Part shown: in pieces, positions 1 through 8,071 of the stretch
Numbering within the stretch: position 1 is the stretch's first letter
How the letters are laid out: every line of letters starts with the position of its first letter
Source of the DNA: Chloracidobacterium validum
GTDB taxonomy: Bacteria > Acidobacteriota > Blastocatellia > Chloracidobacteriales > Chloracidobacteriaceae
Direction of reading: 5' to 3'
NCBI RefSeq assembly: GCF_018304825.1
Contig: NZ_CP072648.1
Location: 1,223,501 to 1,287,500, forward strand
DNA: 64,000 nucleotides
Program-made: the position numbers and the translations under genes
The notes under the pieces: model-generated
What the model was told of the DNA's origin: nothing
The model's input: only the letters and a program-made list of their open reading frames with translations
Databases searched by the model: none

Positions 1-1161
1 CACGTCATCAGGACTCAGCCCAACCAGTGGGGCAATTTCTTCCGGCGTCGGGTCTTCGTCACCATTGGTTGTCATTTGACGCAACACCCGCCGCACCCGG
101 TTCACCCGATCTACCATATATGTTGGAAGGCGAATTGTGCGGGATTGATTCGCAATGGCCAGTTGAATGGCCTGCTTAATCCACCACACGGCATAGGTGG
201 AAAACTTGATGCCGCGCCGCCAGTCGAATTTCTCAACCGCACGAATCAAGCCAATGTTGCCTTCCTGAATGAGGTCTTCCATGGCGAGTCCGCGTCCCAT
301 AAAGTCGCGTCCGATAAACACAACCAGCTTGAGGTTAGACTCAATCATGCGGAGCTTGTAAGCTTCGGCCTTTTGCTTGGTTTCCGCGAACCGTTTCCAA
401 CTGGAAATAATGGCATCGAGGGGCAGGGCATTGTCGCATTCCATCTTGCGAATCTGCGCCCGGACGGCCTTGAGCTGATGCTTGAGCAATCGAATGGTTG
501 CGGCATCGAGCCGCGAATCCTTGAGCCGGTATTCAAGCCGCGCGCGTTCTGCCTTGAGCGTCAAGGCGTCATCCACGACATTGCCCCACGCGATTTCGAG
601 CCGTCGCCGAATCGTTTTGTTGAAAGGCAGCTTGTAGAGCATGCGTCCGATTTGGACACGTAGCCGACGCACATCGAGGTTCGGGTGGTTGTGCTTGTAG
701 TTTGGTTGCGCAACCATGGCCCGGATGCCGGCCTGGGCAGCTTCGATTGCGGCAAATTTCTCACAGAGCGCGCGTTCCTGGCGTTCGTCAAGGTCTGGCT
801 TGAGCGGCGCTTCACAGCGCTCCCCATCGGCGTCGTCTTCTCCGCGGGGAAGAACCAGCAGGTCGGAGAGCCGTAGCCCTTCGGCTTGTAACCGCTGCGC
901 CAATTGAACGACGTAGTCGGCAACCGCCATGGCGCGTGCTAGCAACCGTATGGCACGGCGTTCCTGGCGCTCCATTTCACGGGCGACAACCGTTTCCTCC
1001 TGCCGGGTCAGGAGTGTCGTGTGGGAGAGTGACTTGAGATAAACCGAAATCGTGTCACTCGCGTCGTCATCGGTGGCGTCTGGAGTTGAGTGGGTCTCTT
1101 CCGTGACGGAAAAGCTTTCTTCGCTAGGGTCAAGCTCATAGCGCATTGCGTTTTTACTCAT
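1..1161 (-). CDS. RpoD-like sigma-70 family sigma factor (5' part; runs off window)
   Basis: RNA polymerase sigma subunit that recruits core enzyme to -10/-35 promoters. The frame is open from ATG 1161 to the window edge, so the first 387 residues are present and the C-terminal promoter-binding region is missing. Region 1.2 lies at about residues 34-66 (DTISVYLKSL). A long charged insert covers about 66-260. Region 2 lies at about 265-345, with EDLIQEGNIGLIRAVEKFD and KFSTYAVWWIKQAI, and region 3 begins near 355. There is little room for region 1.1. In region 2.4 the residue matching E. coli sigma-70 Q437 is Gln (Q330), but the T440 equivalent is Gln (Q333). That, with ANQSRTIRLP, is more like group 2/RpoS-type factors than a strict housekeeping RpoD. 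Family certain; primary versus alternative role uncertain. Confidence 0.93.
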   Translation of the reverse strand, partial: MSKNAMRYELDPSEESFSVTEETHSTPDATDDDASDTISVYLKSLSHTTLLTRQEETVVAREMERQERRAIRLLARAMAVADYVVQLAQRLQAEGLRLSDLLVLPRGEDDADGERCEAPLKPDLDERQERALCEKFAAIEAAQAGIRAMVAQPNYKHNHPNLDVRRLRVQIGRMLYKLPFNKTIRRRLEIAWGNVVDDALTLKAERARLEYRLKDSRLDAATIRLLKHQLKAVRAQIRKMECDNALPLDAIISSWKRFAETKQKAEAYKLRMIESNLKLVVFIGRDFMGRGLAMEDLIQEGNIGLIRAVEKFDWRRGIKFSTYAVWWIKQAIQLAIANQSRTIRLPTYMVDRVNRVRRVLRQMTTNGDEDPTPEEIAPLVGLSPDDV

Positions 1162-1338
1162 GGATACTAAATCTCCAGAAGAAGCACCGCATTGGAAGCC
1201 CAGGGTCAACCGGTGAAGAACTGGTTAGGTGGCTTCAGATGTTGAACCAAGCAATGCGAGTTACCAATGAAGGGAGGTCTTCGTCAGGTCATCACGCTGA
1301 AGTATTTGTCCGCGCAACTCAATTCTTGTTACTAGGTA

Positions 1339-1380
1339 AAACACTGATGATTACCCAAGTGATTACCCAAGTAAACACTG
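1339..1380. repeat. Nested direct repeats in the leader of the sigma-factor gene
   Basis: Two adjacent perfect copies of GATTACCCAAGT (1349-1360 and 1361-1372) are bracketed by two copies of AAACACTG (1339-1346 and 1373-1380). The block lies at the predicted transcription start of the divergently placed minus-strand sigma-factor gene. It could be an operator, a leader element or a slippage duplication. The rest of the 1162-1445 spacer shows no gene. Confidence 0.7.
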
Positions 1381-1386
1381 TGCGTT

Positions 1387-1415
1387 ATCATACGCTTCCG
1401 GGTGGTAAGCGTAAA
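1387..1415 (-). promoter_or_regulatory. Candidate sigma-70 promoter for the sigma-factor gene
   Basis: On the minus strand a -35-like TTTACG (1410-1415) is followed by a 17-nt spacer and a -10-like TATGAT (1387-1392). Transcription would start near 1380 and leave a leader of about 220 nt before ATG 1161. The match is 4/6 and 5/6 to the E. coli consensus with ideal spacing. It is a pattern match only. Confidence 0.4.
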
Positions 1416-1445
1416 TCTGAGTTGCCGTACGTTATCCGTATAACC

Positions 1446-2639
1446 TCAGCGAGCTGGTTGCCGTTGCTTGAGTTGCTGCTCGAGAAGCGCCGCGACCTCA
1501 ATAAAACGGGCATCCCAGGTTTTATTCCGCACCGCCATCTGCCGACGATCAGCGTCTGTTTCGGTATCGGCTACCAAACAGGCTTCGACTTGGTGGATAA
1601 AGTCATCCGGTGTTCGCGCGATGCGGACCACATCCGCCATTGGTTCAAACTCTGGAATGGGGACGATGACGACCGGTTTGCCCGTAGCCAAGTACTCCCT
1701 GACTTTGGTGGCGCTGGTGTATTTGACAATGTCATGCGTGGCGTCTTTCGGAACGACACAGACATCAAAGTTTGCCGCGAAAGCTGGAAGCTCAGCATAG
1801 GGCTGGGCCGGAATGAAGTGGACGTTGGGCAGCCTTTCAATCTGAAGAGGCGCGGTTTTGTTTCCAATGAATACAAACTGCCAGTCTGGACGATGCTCAC
1901 TCACGTGCATGATGAGCGACTGGTCAATCTGCCACCGTTCAATCGCCCCAAAAAAGCCCAGAATAGGCTTCCCAAGGCGCTTGATGGGGGCTAGGGGAGG
2001 GGGACACTCCCAAGAGCCATGGCGCGCGGCCGCGAAATGCTCGAAGTCCACGGCTTGTTCGAGGAGGAATGACTTCTCACGTCCCTGTTGGGCGTCGGCG
2101 AGGAGCTTCCAGCCGTGGTAGAAAACAAGGTCGGCCGCCGTAATGAGTTCTTCGTGAAGTTGGCGAATAAAGGCGACGTGTCCGCCTGTATCCACTGGAT
2201 TGGCATCATATTTATCCGAGACGTGATATGCAACCAGAGATTCGTTGAACTGCCCCACCATGTCTCGCGCCGTTGGAATGGCAATCCACAGAATTGGTCG
2301 CTCGATGCGCAACCAGCGGAGGAGCAGCCGTAGCTGGGTGACGAGTAACCAGTGGTTGATGCGTCGCCAGATTGGGTTTGAAAAAAAAGGCGATAGAATC
2401 GGTGTGACGACCCAGATTCCTTCTGGCGTCCGCCGGACGTACTTCACATAACTCCGCAGCTTGCGCCGAATTTTGGTCAGAAGTTCTGGGCTGCCGAAGC
2501 CGGGCAGCCCCATCGAGATTGAGTTGACAAACACCACCTGGTTGTCGCGCGCAAAGCGTTTCATCAGGTGGTTGTTGGCATGAGGGTGGTGATACCACCA
2601 GTCTTCTCCACCAAAGCAGAGAATCGCTCGTCCTTTCAT
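1446..2639 (-). CDS. Glycosyltransferase (GT-B fold, group 1 type)
   Basis: A 397-residue protein built like a two-domain GT-B sugar transferase. It would act at the cytoplasmic face of the membrane on an activated sugar and an envelope or exopolysaccharide acceptor. The N-terminal half carries MKGRAILCFGGEDWWYHHPH and aromatic-rich segments. The C-terminal half carries LGFFGAIERWQ, FIGNKTAPL, the typical KVREYLATGKPVVIVPIPEF donor-site segment and a final helical tail. No signal peptide is visible. The start overlaps the stop of the upstream FHA gene as ATGA (2636-2639), so the two are probably translationally coupled. Sugar and acceptor cannot be told from sequence. Confidence 0.82.
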   Translation of the reverse strand: MKGRAILCFGGEDWWYHHPHANNHLMKRFARDNQVVFVNSISMGLPGFGSPELLTKIRRKLRSYVKYVRRTPEGIWVVTPILSPFFSNPIWRRINHWLLVTQLRLLLRWLRIERPILWIAIPTARDMVGQFNESLVAYHVSDKYDANPVDTGGHVAFIRQLHEELITAADLVFYHGWKLLADAQQGREKSFLLEQAVDFEHFAAARHGSWECPPPLAPIKRLGKPILGFFGAIERWQIDQSLIMHVSEHRPDWQFVFIGNKTAPLQIERLPNVHFIPAQPYAELPAFAANFDVCVVPKDATHDIVKYTSATKVREYLATGKPVVIVPIPEFEPMADVVRIARTPDDFIHQVEACLVADTETDADRRQMAVRNKTWDARFIEVAALLEQQLKQRQPAR

Positions 2640-3583
2640 TGCAGGAAAAGAAAGTATGCGGCAATCGCACCAACAATCAGCAAAAACAAAAGCCCCACAG
2701 CCCCAATCACAATGAATAAAACTAGGTTTGATTTGCCGCTGGTCTGAGGTGGCGAAGGCACAACCGATGGCGCCATGCTCACCTGTGCATCGTAGCCTGG
2801 CATGTCATAGCCTGGAGCATTGACCGGTGGCGGCTCATAGTTCCGTGGTGTTGCTTGGGCAACTTGAGCCACCGTTGCTTCTGACGCAAAAGGCGGTGGG
2901 GTTGGCGGTGGCGGGGGAAGCGGGGGATAAGGTTGCTTGTCAAGAACCGTTTCTGCATCAGTCGAAACTGCGGGTGGCGATTGTGGTGAAACCACATCGC
3001 TCGGCACCGTGGACTTGCGCGAAATGGTCACGTCACTCGGATTTGGCGCCATGGCCGGTGATGGCGCCAACGTTGCGGCCTCGAAGCGATCCACGGCTGC
3101 GCCTGGTGCTAAACGGGCTTCCGGCTGCTCTATGAAATCAAAGCGAACCTTGGGCCCGCCAACCCCAAACTCGATGACATCCGCATGCTTGAGGCGGACT
3201 TCGGTAATGCGGCTGCCATTGTGGTAGGTGCCATTGCTAGAGCCAACGTCGCGCAAGAGGTAGCTGCTCCCCTCATGCACGATTTGCGCATGTCGTGTCG
3301 AAGCAAGCTGATCCTGGAGCGCCAGTGGCAGCGAGCTGTTTGGATCACGCCCAATGGTGGCTGGGAAGGCGGTGAGCTTGACGCTTTCGCCTTTGCGTAG
3401 CCCAGAAAGAAAGACTGCCTCAAGTCCGATCACCATAGGCGATTGGGTCTCCGTTGAAGGGGTGCCGGCCACTGTAGCCAAGGTATTTTCTGGGACAGGC
3501 GCAAGTGGTTTGAATGGCGTGCCACAAGCTTTGCAAAACTTAGCATCGTCACGATTCAGCGCCCCACAATTTGGACAAATCAT
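2636..3583 (-). CDS. Zinc-ribbon / FHA-domain protein with C-terminal membrane anchor
   Basis: A 315-residue protein with an N-terminal zinc ribbon (CPNCG and CKACG, residues 3-23). A forkhead-associated domain follows at about 65-150, with the phosphothreonine-binding signatures IGRDPNSS, STRHAQI and DVGSSNGTYHNG. Next come a Pro/Thr-rich linker (about 155-270) and a single C-terminal hydrophobic helix (about 285-313). FHA domains bind phosphothreonine peptides, so it probably couples a Ser/Thr kinase to an envelope process, with the FHA domain in the cytoplasm. No kinase gene is adjacent. It overlaps the glycosyltransferase by 4 nt. A GAGAGG motif precedes the ATG by about 9 nt. Confidence 0.88.
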   Translation of the reverse strand: MICPNCGALNRDDAKFCKACGTPFKPLAPVPENTLATVAGTPSTETQSPMVIGLEAVFLSGLRKGESVKLTAFPATIGRDPNSSLPLALQDQLASTRHAQIVHEGSSYLLRDVGSSNGTYHNGSRITEVRLKHADVIEFGVGGPKVRFDFIEQPEARLAPGAAVDRFEAATLAPSPAMAPNPSDVTISRKSTVPSDVVSPQSPPAVSTDAETVLDKQPYPPLPPPPPTPPPFASEATVAQVAQATPRNYEPPPVNAPGYDMPGYDAQVSMAPSVVPSPPQTSGKSNLVLFIVIGAVGLLFLLIVGAIAAYFLFLQ

Positions 3584-3622
3584 GACTTCTTGCCTCTCAC
3601 CAGTGAAATCACCGTGCCTAGA

Positions 3623-4606
3623 TTAGTTCTGGCGCAAGGTCTTGACCTGCTCCGTTAGCTTAGGAACGACCTCAAACAAGTCGCCAACAATGCCATAGTC
3701 GGCAATCTTGAAAATCGGCGCTTCGGGGTCTTTGTTGATCGCCACAATGAACTTTGAGGACGACATGCCAGCGAGGTGTTGAATCGCACCGGAGATGCCA
3801 CAGGCGATATACAGTGTTGGGCTGACTGTTTTGCCAGTCTGCCCGACTTGGTGTGAGTGATCAACCCAGCCGGCATCCACGACAGCGCGCGACGCGCCGG
3901 CCGCGCCACCCAGGGCATCGGCCAAGTTCTGAATCAGGTAGTAGTTTTCAGGTCCCTTGATGCCCCGTCCGCCAGAGACAATGATACTGGCTTCGGTGAG
4001 CTCGATCTTACCTTTGGCCGCAGCCAAGATATCCGTCACCCTCGCCTGGGGCGCATCCACAATCGTTGCGCCAATGGACCTGACTTCGGCCGTGCGGCTG
4101 GTGTCCGGCGCGGCAGCCGGGAACACATTCGGGCGCAGCGTGGCAAAGGCCGGCGACCGGCGGAATGTCACCGTGGCAAAGGCCTTGCCCGCATAGACCG
4201 GGCGGACGACGGTTAGCACGCCGTTTTCAACCTGTGTTTCAACGACATCCGAGGCTAGTCCGACATCCAGCCGAGCCGCGACCCGTGGCGCCAAATCTTT
4301 GCCCATCGCCGTTGCCGGAGCCAACACGACAGCCGGCTGTGCTGTGTGAATCGCCTCCACAAGCACTTTGGCGTAGCCGTCCGTTGAGTATTTTGCCAAC
4401 GGTGCAACATCCGCGACATAAACCGTGCTGGCGCCATAGTGCGCGGCTTCACCGGCCAGGTGCCCGATAGTTGAACCGATAACCACCGCACTCAGTGGCT
4501 GTCCCAGCTTTTCGGCGAGACGTGCCCCTTCCGATAGGGCTTCATACGTTGCTTTCTTGAATGCACCATCGCGCTGCTCAGCAAAAACCAAAACTCCATT
4601 CGCCAT
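3623..4606 (-). CDS. etfA: Electron transfer flavoprotein, alpha subunit
   Basis: Alpha subunit of the FAD-containing ETF heterodimer, which takes electrons from acyl-CoA and other dehydrogenases and passes them to the quinone pool. The N-terminal domain starts MANGVLVFAE. The C-terminal FAD domain carries SGGRGIKGPEN, QVGQTGKTVSPTLYIACG, SGAIQHLAGM and INKDPEAPIFKIADYG, all classical ETF signatures. Start chosen at ATG 4606 because GAGGAG lies 9 nt upstream; an in-frame ATG nine codons earlier lacks this. It sits downstream of etfB on the same strand with a 143-bp spacer. The sequence looks like conventional rather than bifurcating ETF, judged by eye. Confidence 0.96.
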   Translation of the reverse strand: MANGVLVFAEQRDGAFKKATYEALSEGARLAEKLGQPLSAVVIGSTIGHLAGEAAHYGASTVYVADVAPLAKYSTDGYAKVLVEAIHTAQPAVVLAPATAMGKDLAPRVAARLDVGLASDVVETQVENGVLTVVRPVYAGKAFATVTFRRSPAFATLRPNVFPAAAPDTSRTAEVRSIGATIVDAPQARVTDILAAAKGKIELTEASIIVSGGRGIKGPENYYLIQNLADALGGAAGASRAVVDAGWVDHSHQVGQTGKTVSPTLYIACGISGAIQHLAGMSSSKFIVAINKDPEAPIFKIADYGIVGDLFEVVPKLTEQVKTLRQN

Positions 4607-4693
4607 ACCTAAAATCTCCTCAGAAAAACACAAATCCAGCCAACCAGAGGCATCGGGGGAACCCAGGACGGCCTTCCAGGATGTGCGTCAGTG

Positions 4694-4719
4694 GTTATGC
4701 CACCAAAGTTATGCCACCA
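4694..4719. repeat. 12-bp direct repeat in the etfB-etfA spacer
   Basis: GTTATGCCACCA occurs at 4694-4705 and again at 4708-4719, separated by AA. It lies in the 143-bp spacer between etfB and etfA and overlaps no coding sequence. No function can be assigned. Confidence 0.7.
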
Positions 4720-4749
4720 GCCTGCCGTGCGCTACACCAACGCGCCGCA

Positions 4750-5535
4750 CTAGATGACTTTGACTTCACTTTGCAGCGCTGACAACAGCTCACTGGCTTG
4801 TTGCCCAGGATCGCCCGTGATTTTGCGTCCTGCCTGGCGCGGCGGCGGTAAGCGAAGCGCCAGCGTGGTCAGTCCGGCCGCTTCTGGCCCGACGTCAGCC
4901 GCGGATAGCCCAAAATCAGCTAAACTTTTCGTTACCAAAGGCTTTTTCTTAGCCTGCATGATGCTTTGCAGTTTTGGATAGCGCGGCTCATTGAGACCCT
5001 TCTGAGCGCCAATGACCGCCGGAAGCACCGTTTCAACGACTTCGATACCGCCTTCAATCTCTCGTTCAGCGCGCAGCCGTCCGTCGCCGACTTCAAGCTT
5101 CGTGACGACTGTGACCTGTGGCCAGCCAAGTTTTTCGGCAACAATGGCGTGGACTTGCTGGTTGTCGCCGCCAACCCCATGTTTGCCAAAGAAAACGATG
5201 TCGGGCGTCAGCGCCTTGAGTGCCGCCGCCAAGGTTTTGCCGACGCAGAGGGGGTCATCGGTTGCGATACCAGCACTCGAAATGTGAATGGCTTCGTCGG
5301 CGCCACGCGCCAGGGCCTCGCGCAGGAGATTCGGTACCTCGTCGCCACCGAGCGACAGGGCAATTACCTGCCCACCTTTGGACTCCTTGAGTCGAACGGC
5401 TTCTTCAAGCGCGAATTCGTCGTAGGGGCTAATGATGAACTTCACATCCGTCCGCTCGATTGAGCAACCGTCGGCCGCAATTTTAATGCGGGTGTCGGTT
5501 TCCGGTACGGCTTTGATACAAACAGTAATTTTCAC
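4750..5535 (-). CDS. etfB: Electron transfer flavoprotein, beta subunit
   Basis: Beta subunit of ETF, which binds AMP and contacts partner dehydrogenases. The protein is 261 residues, a normal length. It opens with KITVCIKAVPETDTRIKI and includes SPYDEFALEEAVRLKE, the GADEAIHI segment, the GKHGVGGDNQQV loop and the recognition-loop region PAVIGAQKGLNEPRYPKL. The start is taken as GTG 5535 because GGAGG lies 7 nt upstream; the ATG six codons earlier overlaps that ribosome-binding site. It precedes etfA on the same strand. The stop codon directly follows EVKVI. Confidence 0.95.
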   Translation of the reverse strand: MKITVCIKAVPETDTRIKIAADGCSIERTDVKFIISPYDEFALEEAVRLKESKGGQVIALSLGGDEVPNLLREALARGADEAIHISSAGIATDDPLCVGKTLAAALKALTPDIVFFGKHGVGGDNQQVHAIVAEKLGWPQVTVVTKLEVGDGRLRAEREIEGGIEVVETVLPAVIGAQKGLNEPRYPKLQSIMQAKKKPLVTKSLADFGLSAADVGPEAAGLTTLALRLPPPRQAGRKITGDPGQQASELLSALQSEVKVI

Positions 5536-5672
5536 AGGAAAGCCTCCAATCATGATAGCGGCGAGCCACGTCTGCTAGCCAGCAGCTTGGTGGGAAAACG
5601 CACATATAGCACGCGGTTTCCATAACTGGCAACCGTCTCAATCAGCGTGGCGCTCAGCGAGTCTGTCCAAGG

Positions 5673-6587
5673 CTAAACAGTTGCTCTCCGCTCAGATAGG
5701 GCTTCGGCCACCAGCGCCGTAATCTCGTGATGGACATCCGCCACGCGAACACCGGCGGCCCGGAGCGCTTCGACCTTTTGGCGCGGACTTCCCATGCCTT
5801 GTTCCATGATGGCCCCGGCATGCCCAAAGGTAATCCCTGACGGCATGGCGTCGGCAAATTTTCCAGCAATGAAAGCGATGAGCGGTTTCGTGAACCCCCC
5901 GGCTTTGACCAACTCTGCCGCTTGTTCTTCATACACGCCACCCGGCTCGCCAAACATCACGACGGCGTCGGTGTCTGGATCGGACTCAAAGAGCGGCAGT
6001 AAGTCGGCGAAGGTCGAGCAGGCGATGACATCCCCGCCAACGCTCAGGGCCGTGCTGATACCGAATCCGGCCTGGCACAGCACCCAAGCCGTCTCGCTGG
6101 TCATCGAGCCAGACTTGCTGACAATGCCAATGCGTCCTGGCTTGAACTGGAAGTCTGGATTTGTTCCGCCGATGGGGCCAAGCTTGCACTTGCCTGGCGT
6201 CAAAATCCCAACCGAGGTTGGACCGACCACCCGCGCGCCTTTGCTGACCGCGTAGGAATACAAGTCTGCCGTGTCGTGAACCGGAACGCGCTCCGTGATG
6301 ATGTTGATCAGCCGGATACCGTTGCTAATGGCTTCGATGGCAGCGTCCTTGGCCGAAAGTGGCGGCACGTAAACGAGCGATGTGTTGATTGTTGGATGGG
6401 CCGCCAGCGCCTGCTTGAAGGTATCGTAAACCGGCACGCCGTGGACGACTTCGCCCCCCTTGCCCGGCGTCACGCCGGCCAGCACCTTCGTGCCGTAGCG
6501 CAGCATCTCGTTGGTGACAAATGAACCCTCTCGACCGGTGATGCCCTGTACGACAACGTGTGTGTTCTCATCAACCAAGATACCCAT
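5673..6587 (-). CDS. Acyl-CoA ligase (NDP-forming) alpha subunit, SucD / citrate-lyase-like
   Basis: CoA-binding, phosphohistidine-carrying subunit of a succinyl-CoA synthetase-type ligase, 304 residues. The N-terminal Rossmann CoA domain carries QGITGREGSF and GVTPGKGGEVVHGVPVYDT. The active-site histidine is in the FGHAGAI loop near residue 250. Several signatures differ from SucD: GPTSVG replaces GPNCPG, SKSGSMTSE replaces SRSGTLTYE, and GEPGG replaces GEIGG. The GPxxVG, SGxM and FGHAGA pattern recalls ATP-citrate lyase and citryl-CoA synthetase. It forms a two-gene unit with the beta-like gene upstream (78-bp gap). AGAGG precedes ATG 6587 by 6 nt. Family sure; substrate open. Confidence 0.85.
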   Translation of the reverse strand: MGILVDENTHVVVQGITGREGSFVTNEMLRYGTKVLAGVTPGKGGEVVHGVPVYDTFKQALAAHPTINTSLVYVPPLSAKDAAIEAISNGIRLINIITERVPVHDTADLYSYAVSKGARVVGPTSVGILTPGKCKLGPIGGTNPDFQFKPGRIGIVSKSGSMTSETAWVLCQAGFGISTALSVGGDVIACSTFADLLPLFESDPDTDAVVMFGEPGGVYEEQAAELVKAGGFTKPLIAFIAGKFADAMPSGITFGHAGAIMEQGMGSPRQKVEALRAAGVRVADVHHEITALVAEALSERRATV

Positions 6588-6610
6588 ATATGCCTCTTCT
6601 GATGTGTCGT

Positions 6611-6636
6611 CTCCTGAGTGACTCTCCTGAGTGACT
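6611..6636. repeat. 13-bp tandem duplication between the ligase genes
   Basis: CTCCTGAGTGACT is present twice head to tail (6611-6623 and 6624-6636). Read on the minus strand, each copy contains AGGAG, upstream of the actual ribosome-binding site of the alpha gene. It lies in the 78-bp intergenic spacer of the ligase pair. Confidence 0.75.
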
Positions 6637-6665
6637 GCCTCACGCTCGCCGTGTCGAATCTGGGC

Positions 6666-7898
6666 TTAGCAGTTCAGGCTGCGTAGCTTGTTTTTATACT
6701 CCTCACTTTTTTGAATGACGATTTTGGCGCTTTCGGTCATCGGCATTTCCGGGCCAAAGATGGTCATATCCAAGTGGAGTTCCTCGCGCGCGCGCTCAAG
6801 CGCTGCCCGGGCCTCATCCCAGCCTGGGCCGCCACGCCGGACGACAATCGGAAATGGTGGGCGAATGGCTCTGAGTCCAGCAATGAAGCCTTCCATCGTG
6901 ATGTCCACACGGGTGTTGTTCGCCACCGCCCCCACGTGCCAACAAGCCGTTAGTCCAGGTTTGGAGAGCACCACCCGCGTCAGCTTTTCGACTTTCTCAG
7001 CCGGTGGGTTGCCACCATATTCCGTGTAGTTGGCCGGGCGGCCGCCATAGCTGATCAGGGCGTCCATATTGGTGATTGAGCCACCGCCACCGGCGCTCAT
7101 CATGGCAATATCGCCATCGAGTTCGATGTATTTGCCAGCCACGCCCCGGTAGTCATTCTGGTCAATCAGTTTGGCTTGTAACTCGCGTTCGGTCAGCGGG
7201 CGTCCGAGTCCGCCACGCGGTGGATAGTTGAAATCCCGGTGGCGCGTCATGGCGTCATCGTCCAGGATCACAACGGCGTCGGCGGCAAAAAAATTCATTT
7301 TAGGCGTTTCGATGACCGGGTTGATTTCAAGCAACCGGATGTCATTCTCACGGAAACAGCGGTAAGCGCGCACCATCAGGTCGGCCATCTTGCGCATGCG
7401 CTCCTCACGAAACCCGGCTTCAGCCGCAATCTCGCGCGCTTTCCACTCCGGCAATCCGAAAATGGAGTCAATCGGACGGATGACCGTTTTTTCCGGGTGA
7501 CGATGCGTGAGTTCCTCGACATCCACGCCACCTTGCTGACTCAAGATCACCACCGGCGCGCGGTGATAGCCGTCAAATGTCAGCGAGAGATAATACTCCC
7601 CAACGATGGACAGTCGCTGCTCAACCAGAACGCCAACCGATTCCGAGCCGTGAATCGTGGCGTGCAGGAGGAGTTCTACGGCCAACTCAGCGCCTTCGGC
7701 CGTTTTACAGAACCGGATGCCACCGGCCTTGCCGCGTTTACCGGCAAGAACCTGCGCCTTGACGGCAACTTCGCCAACTTCTTCAACAAATGCCTCGATA
7801 TTTCCAGTGTTTTGCGGGGCATTGATGAAGATACCCTCCGGCACGCGGATGCCATACTTCTTGAAGAGCGACTTGCCTTCGTATTCGTAGAGATTCAT
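6666..7898 (-). CDS. Acyl-CoA ligase (NDP-forming) beta subunit, ATP-grasp, SucC / citrate-lyase-like
   Basis: ATP-grasp subunit partnering the downstream alpha gene, 410 residues versus about 390 for typical SucC. The N-terminus MNLYEYEGKSLFKKYGI and KAQVLAGKRGKAGG are SucC-like. LLEINPVIET is the metal-site strand. Unlike SucC, the ligase domain has MMSAGGGGSITNMDALI, VGAVANNTRVDITMEGF and a C-terminal extension with VVRRGGPGWDEA and MTIFGPEMPMT. These extensions match what I recall of the N-terminal half of ATP-citrate lyase. Start chosen at ATG 7898, after a GGGTGGG; the longer frame upstream has no family similarity. Substrate unresolved: succinate, citrate or another di/tricarboxylate. 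Confidence 0.85.
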   Translation of the reverse strand: MNLYEYEGKSLFKKYGIRVPEGIFINAPQNTGNIEAFVEEVGEVAVKAQVLAGKRGKAGGIRFCKTAEGAELAVELLLHATIHGSESVGVLVEQRLSIVGEYYLSLTFDGYHRAPVVILSQQGGVDVEELTHRHPEKTVIRPIDSIFGLPEWKAREIAAEAGFREERMRKMADLMVRAYRCFRENDIRLLEINPVIETPKMNFFAADAVVILDDDAMTRHRDFNYPPRGGLGRPLTERELQAKLIDQNDYRGVAGKYIELDGDIAMMSAGGGGSITNMDALISYGGRPANYTEYGGNPPAEKVEKLTRVVLSKPGLTACWHVGAVANNTRVDITMEGFIAGLRAIRPPFPIVVRRGGPGWDEARAALERAREELHLDMTIFGPEMPMTESAKIVIQKSEEYKNKLRSLNC

Positions 7899-8071
7899 GG
7901 AACCCACCCCAGATGTACAGTGAATGGCCCGCCCAGGCCGCCAGTGGCAGAAAGGCCGCCTGAGCAACAAGCTGTCCGCCGTGTGCCATAACGCACATAG
8001 TCGAGCGTAGCTTTGCCAATTGCTGACCGAACGTCAACTGTTCACTGGACTGGAAGGCTTGTTTTTGTGAT

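Noticed and set aside
1146-1994. Long plus-strand frame opposite the glycosyltransferase
   Set aside because: Its second half is antisense to the glycosyltransferase gene and the residues show no family pattern; it starts inside the sigma-factor gene.
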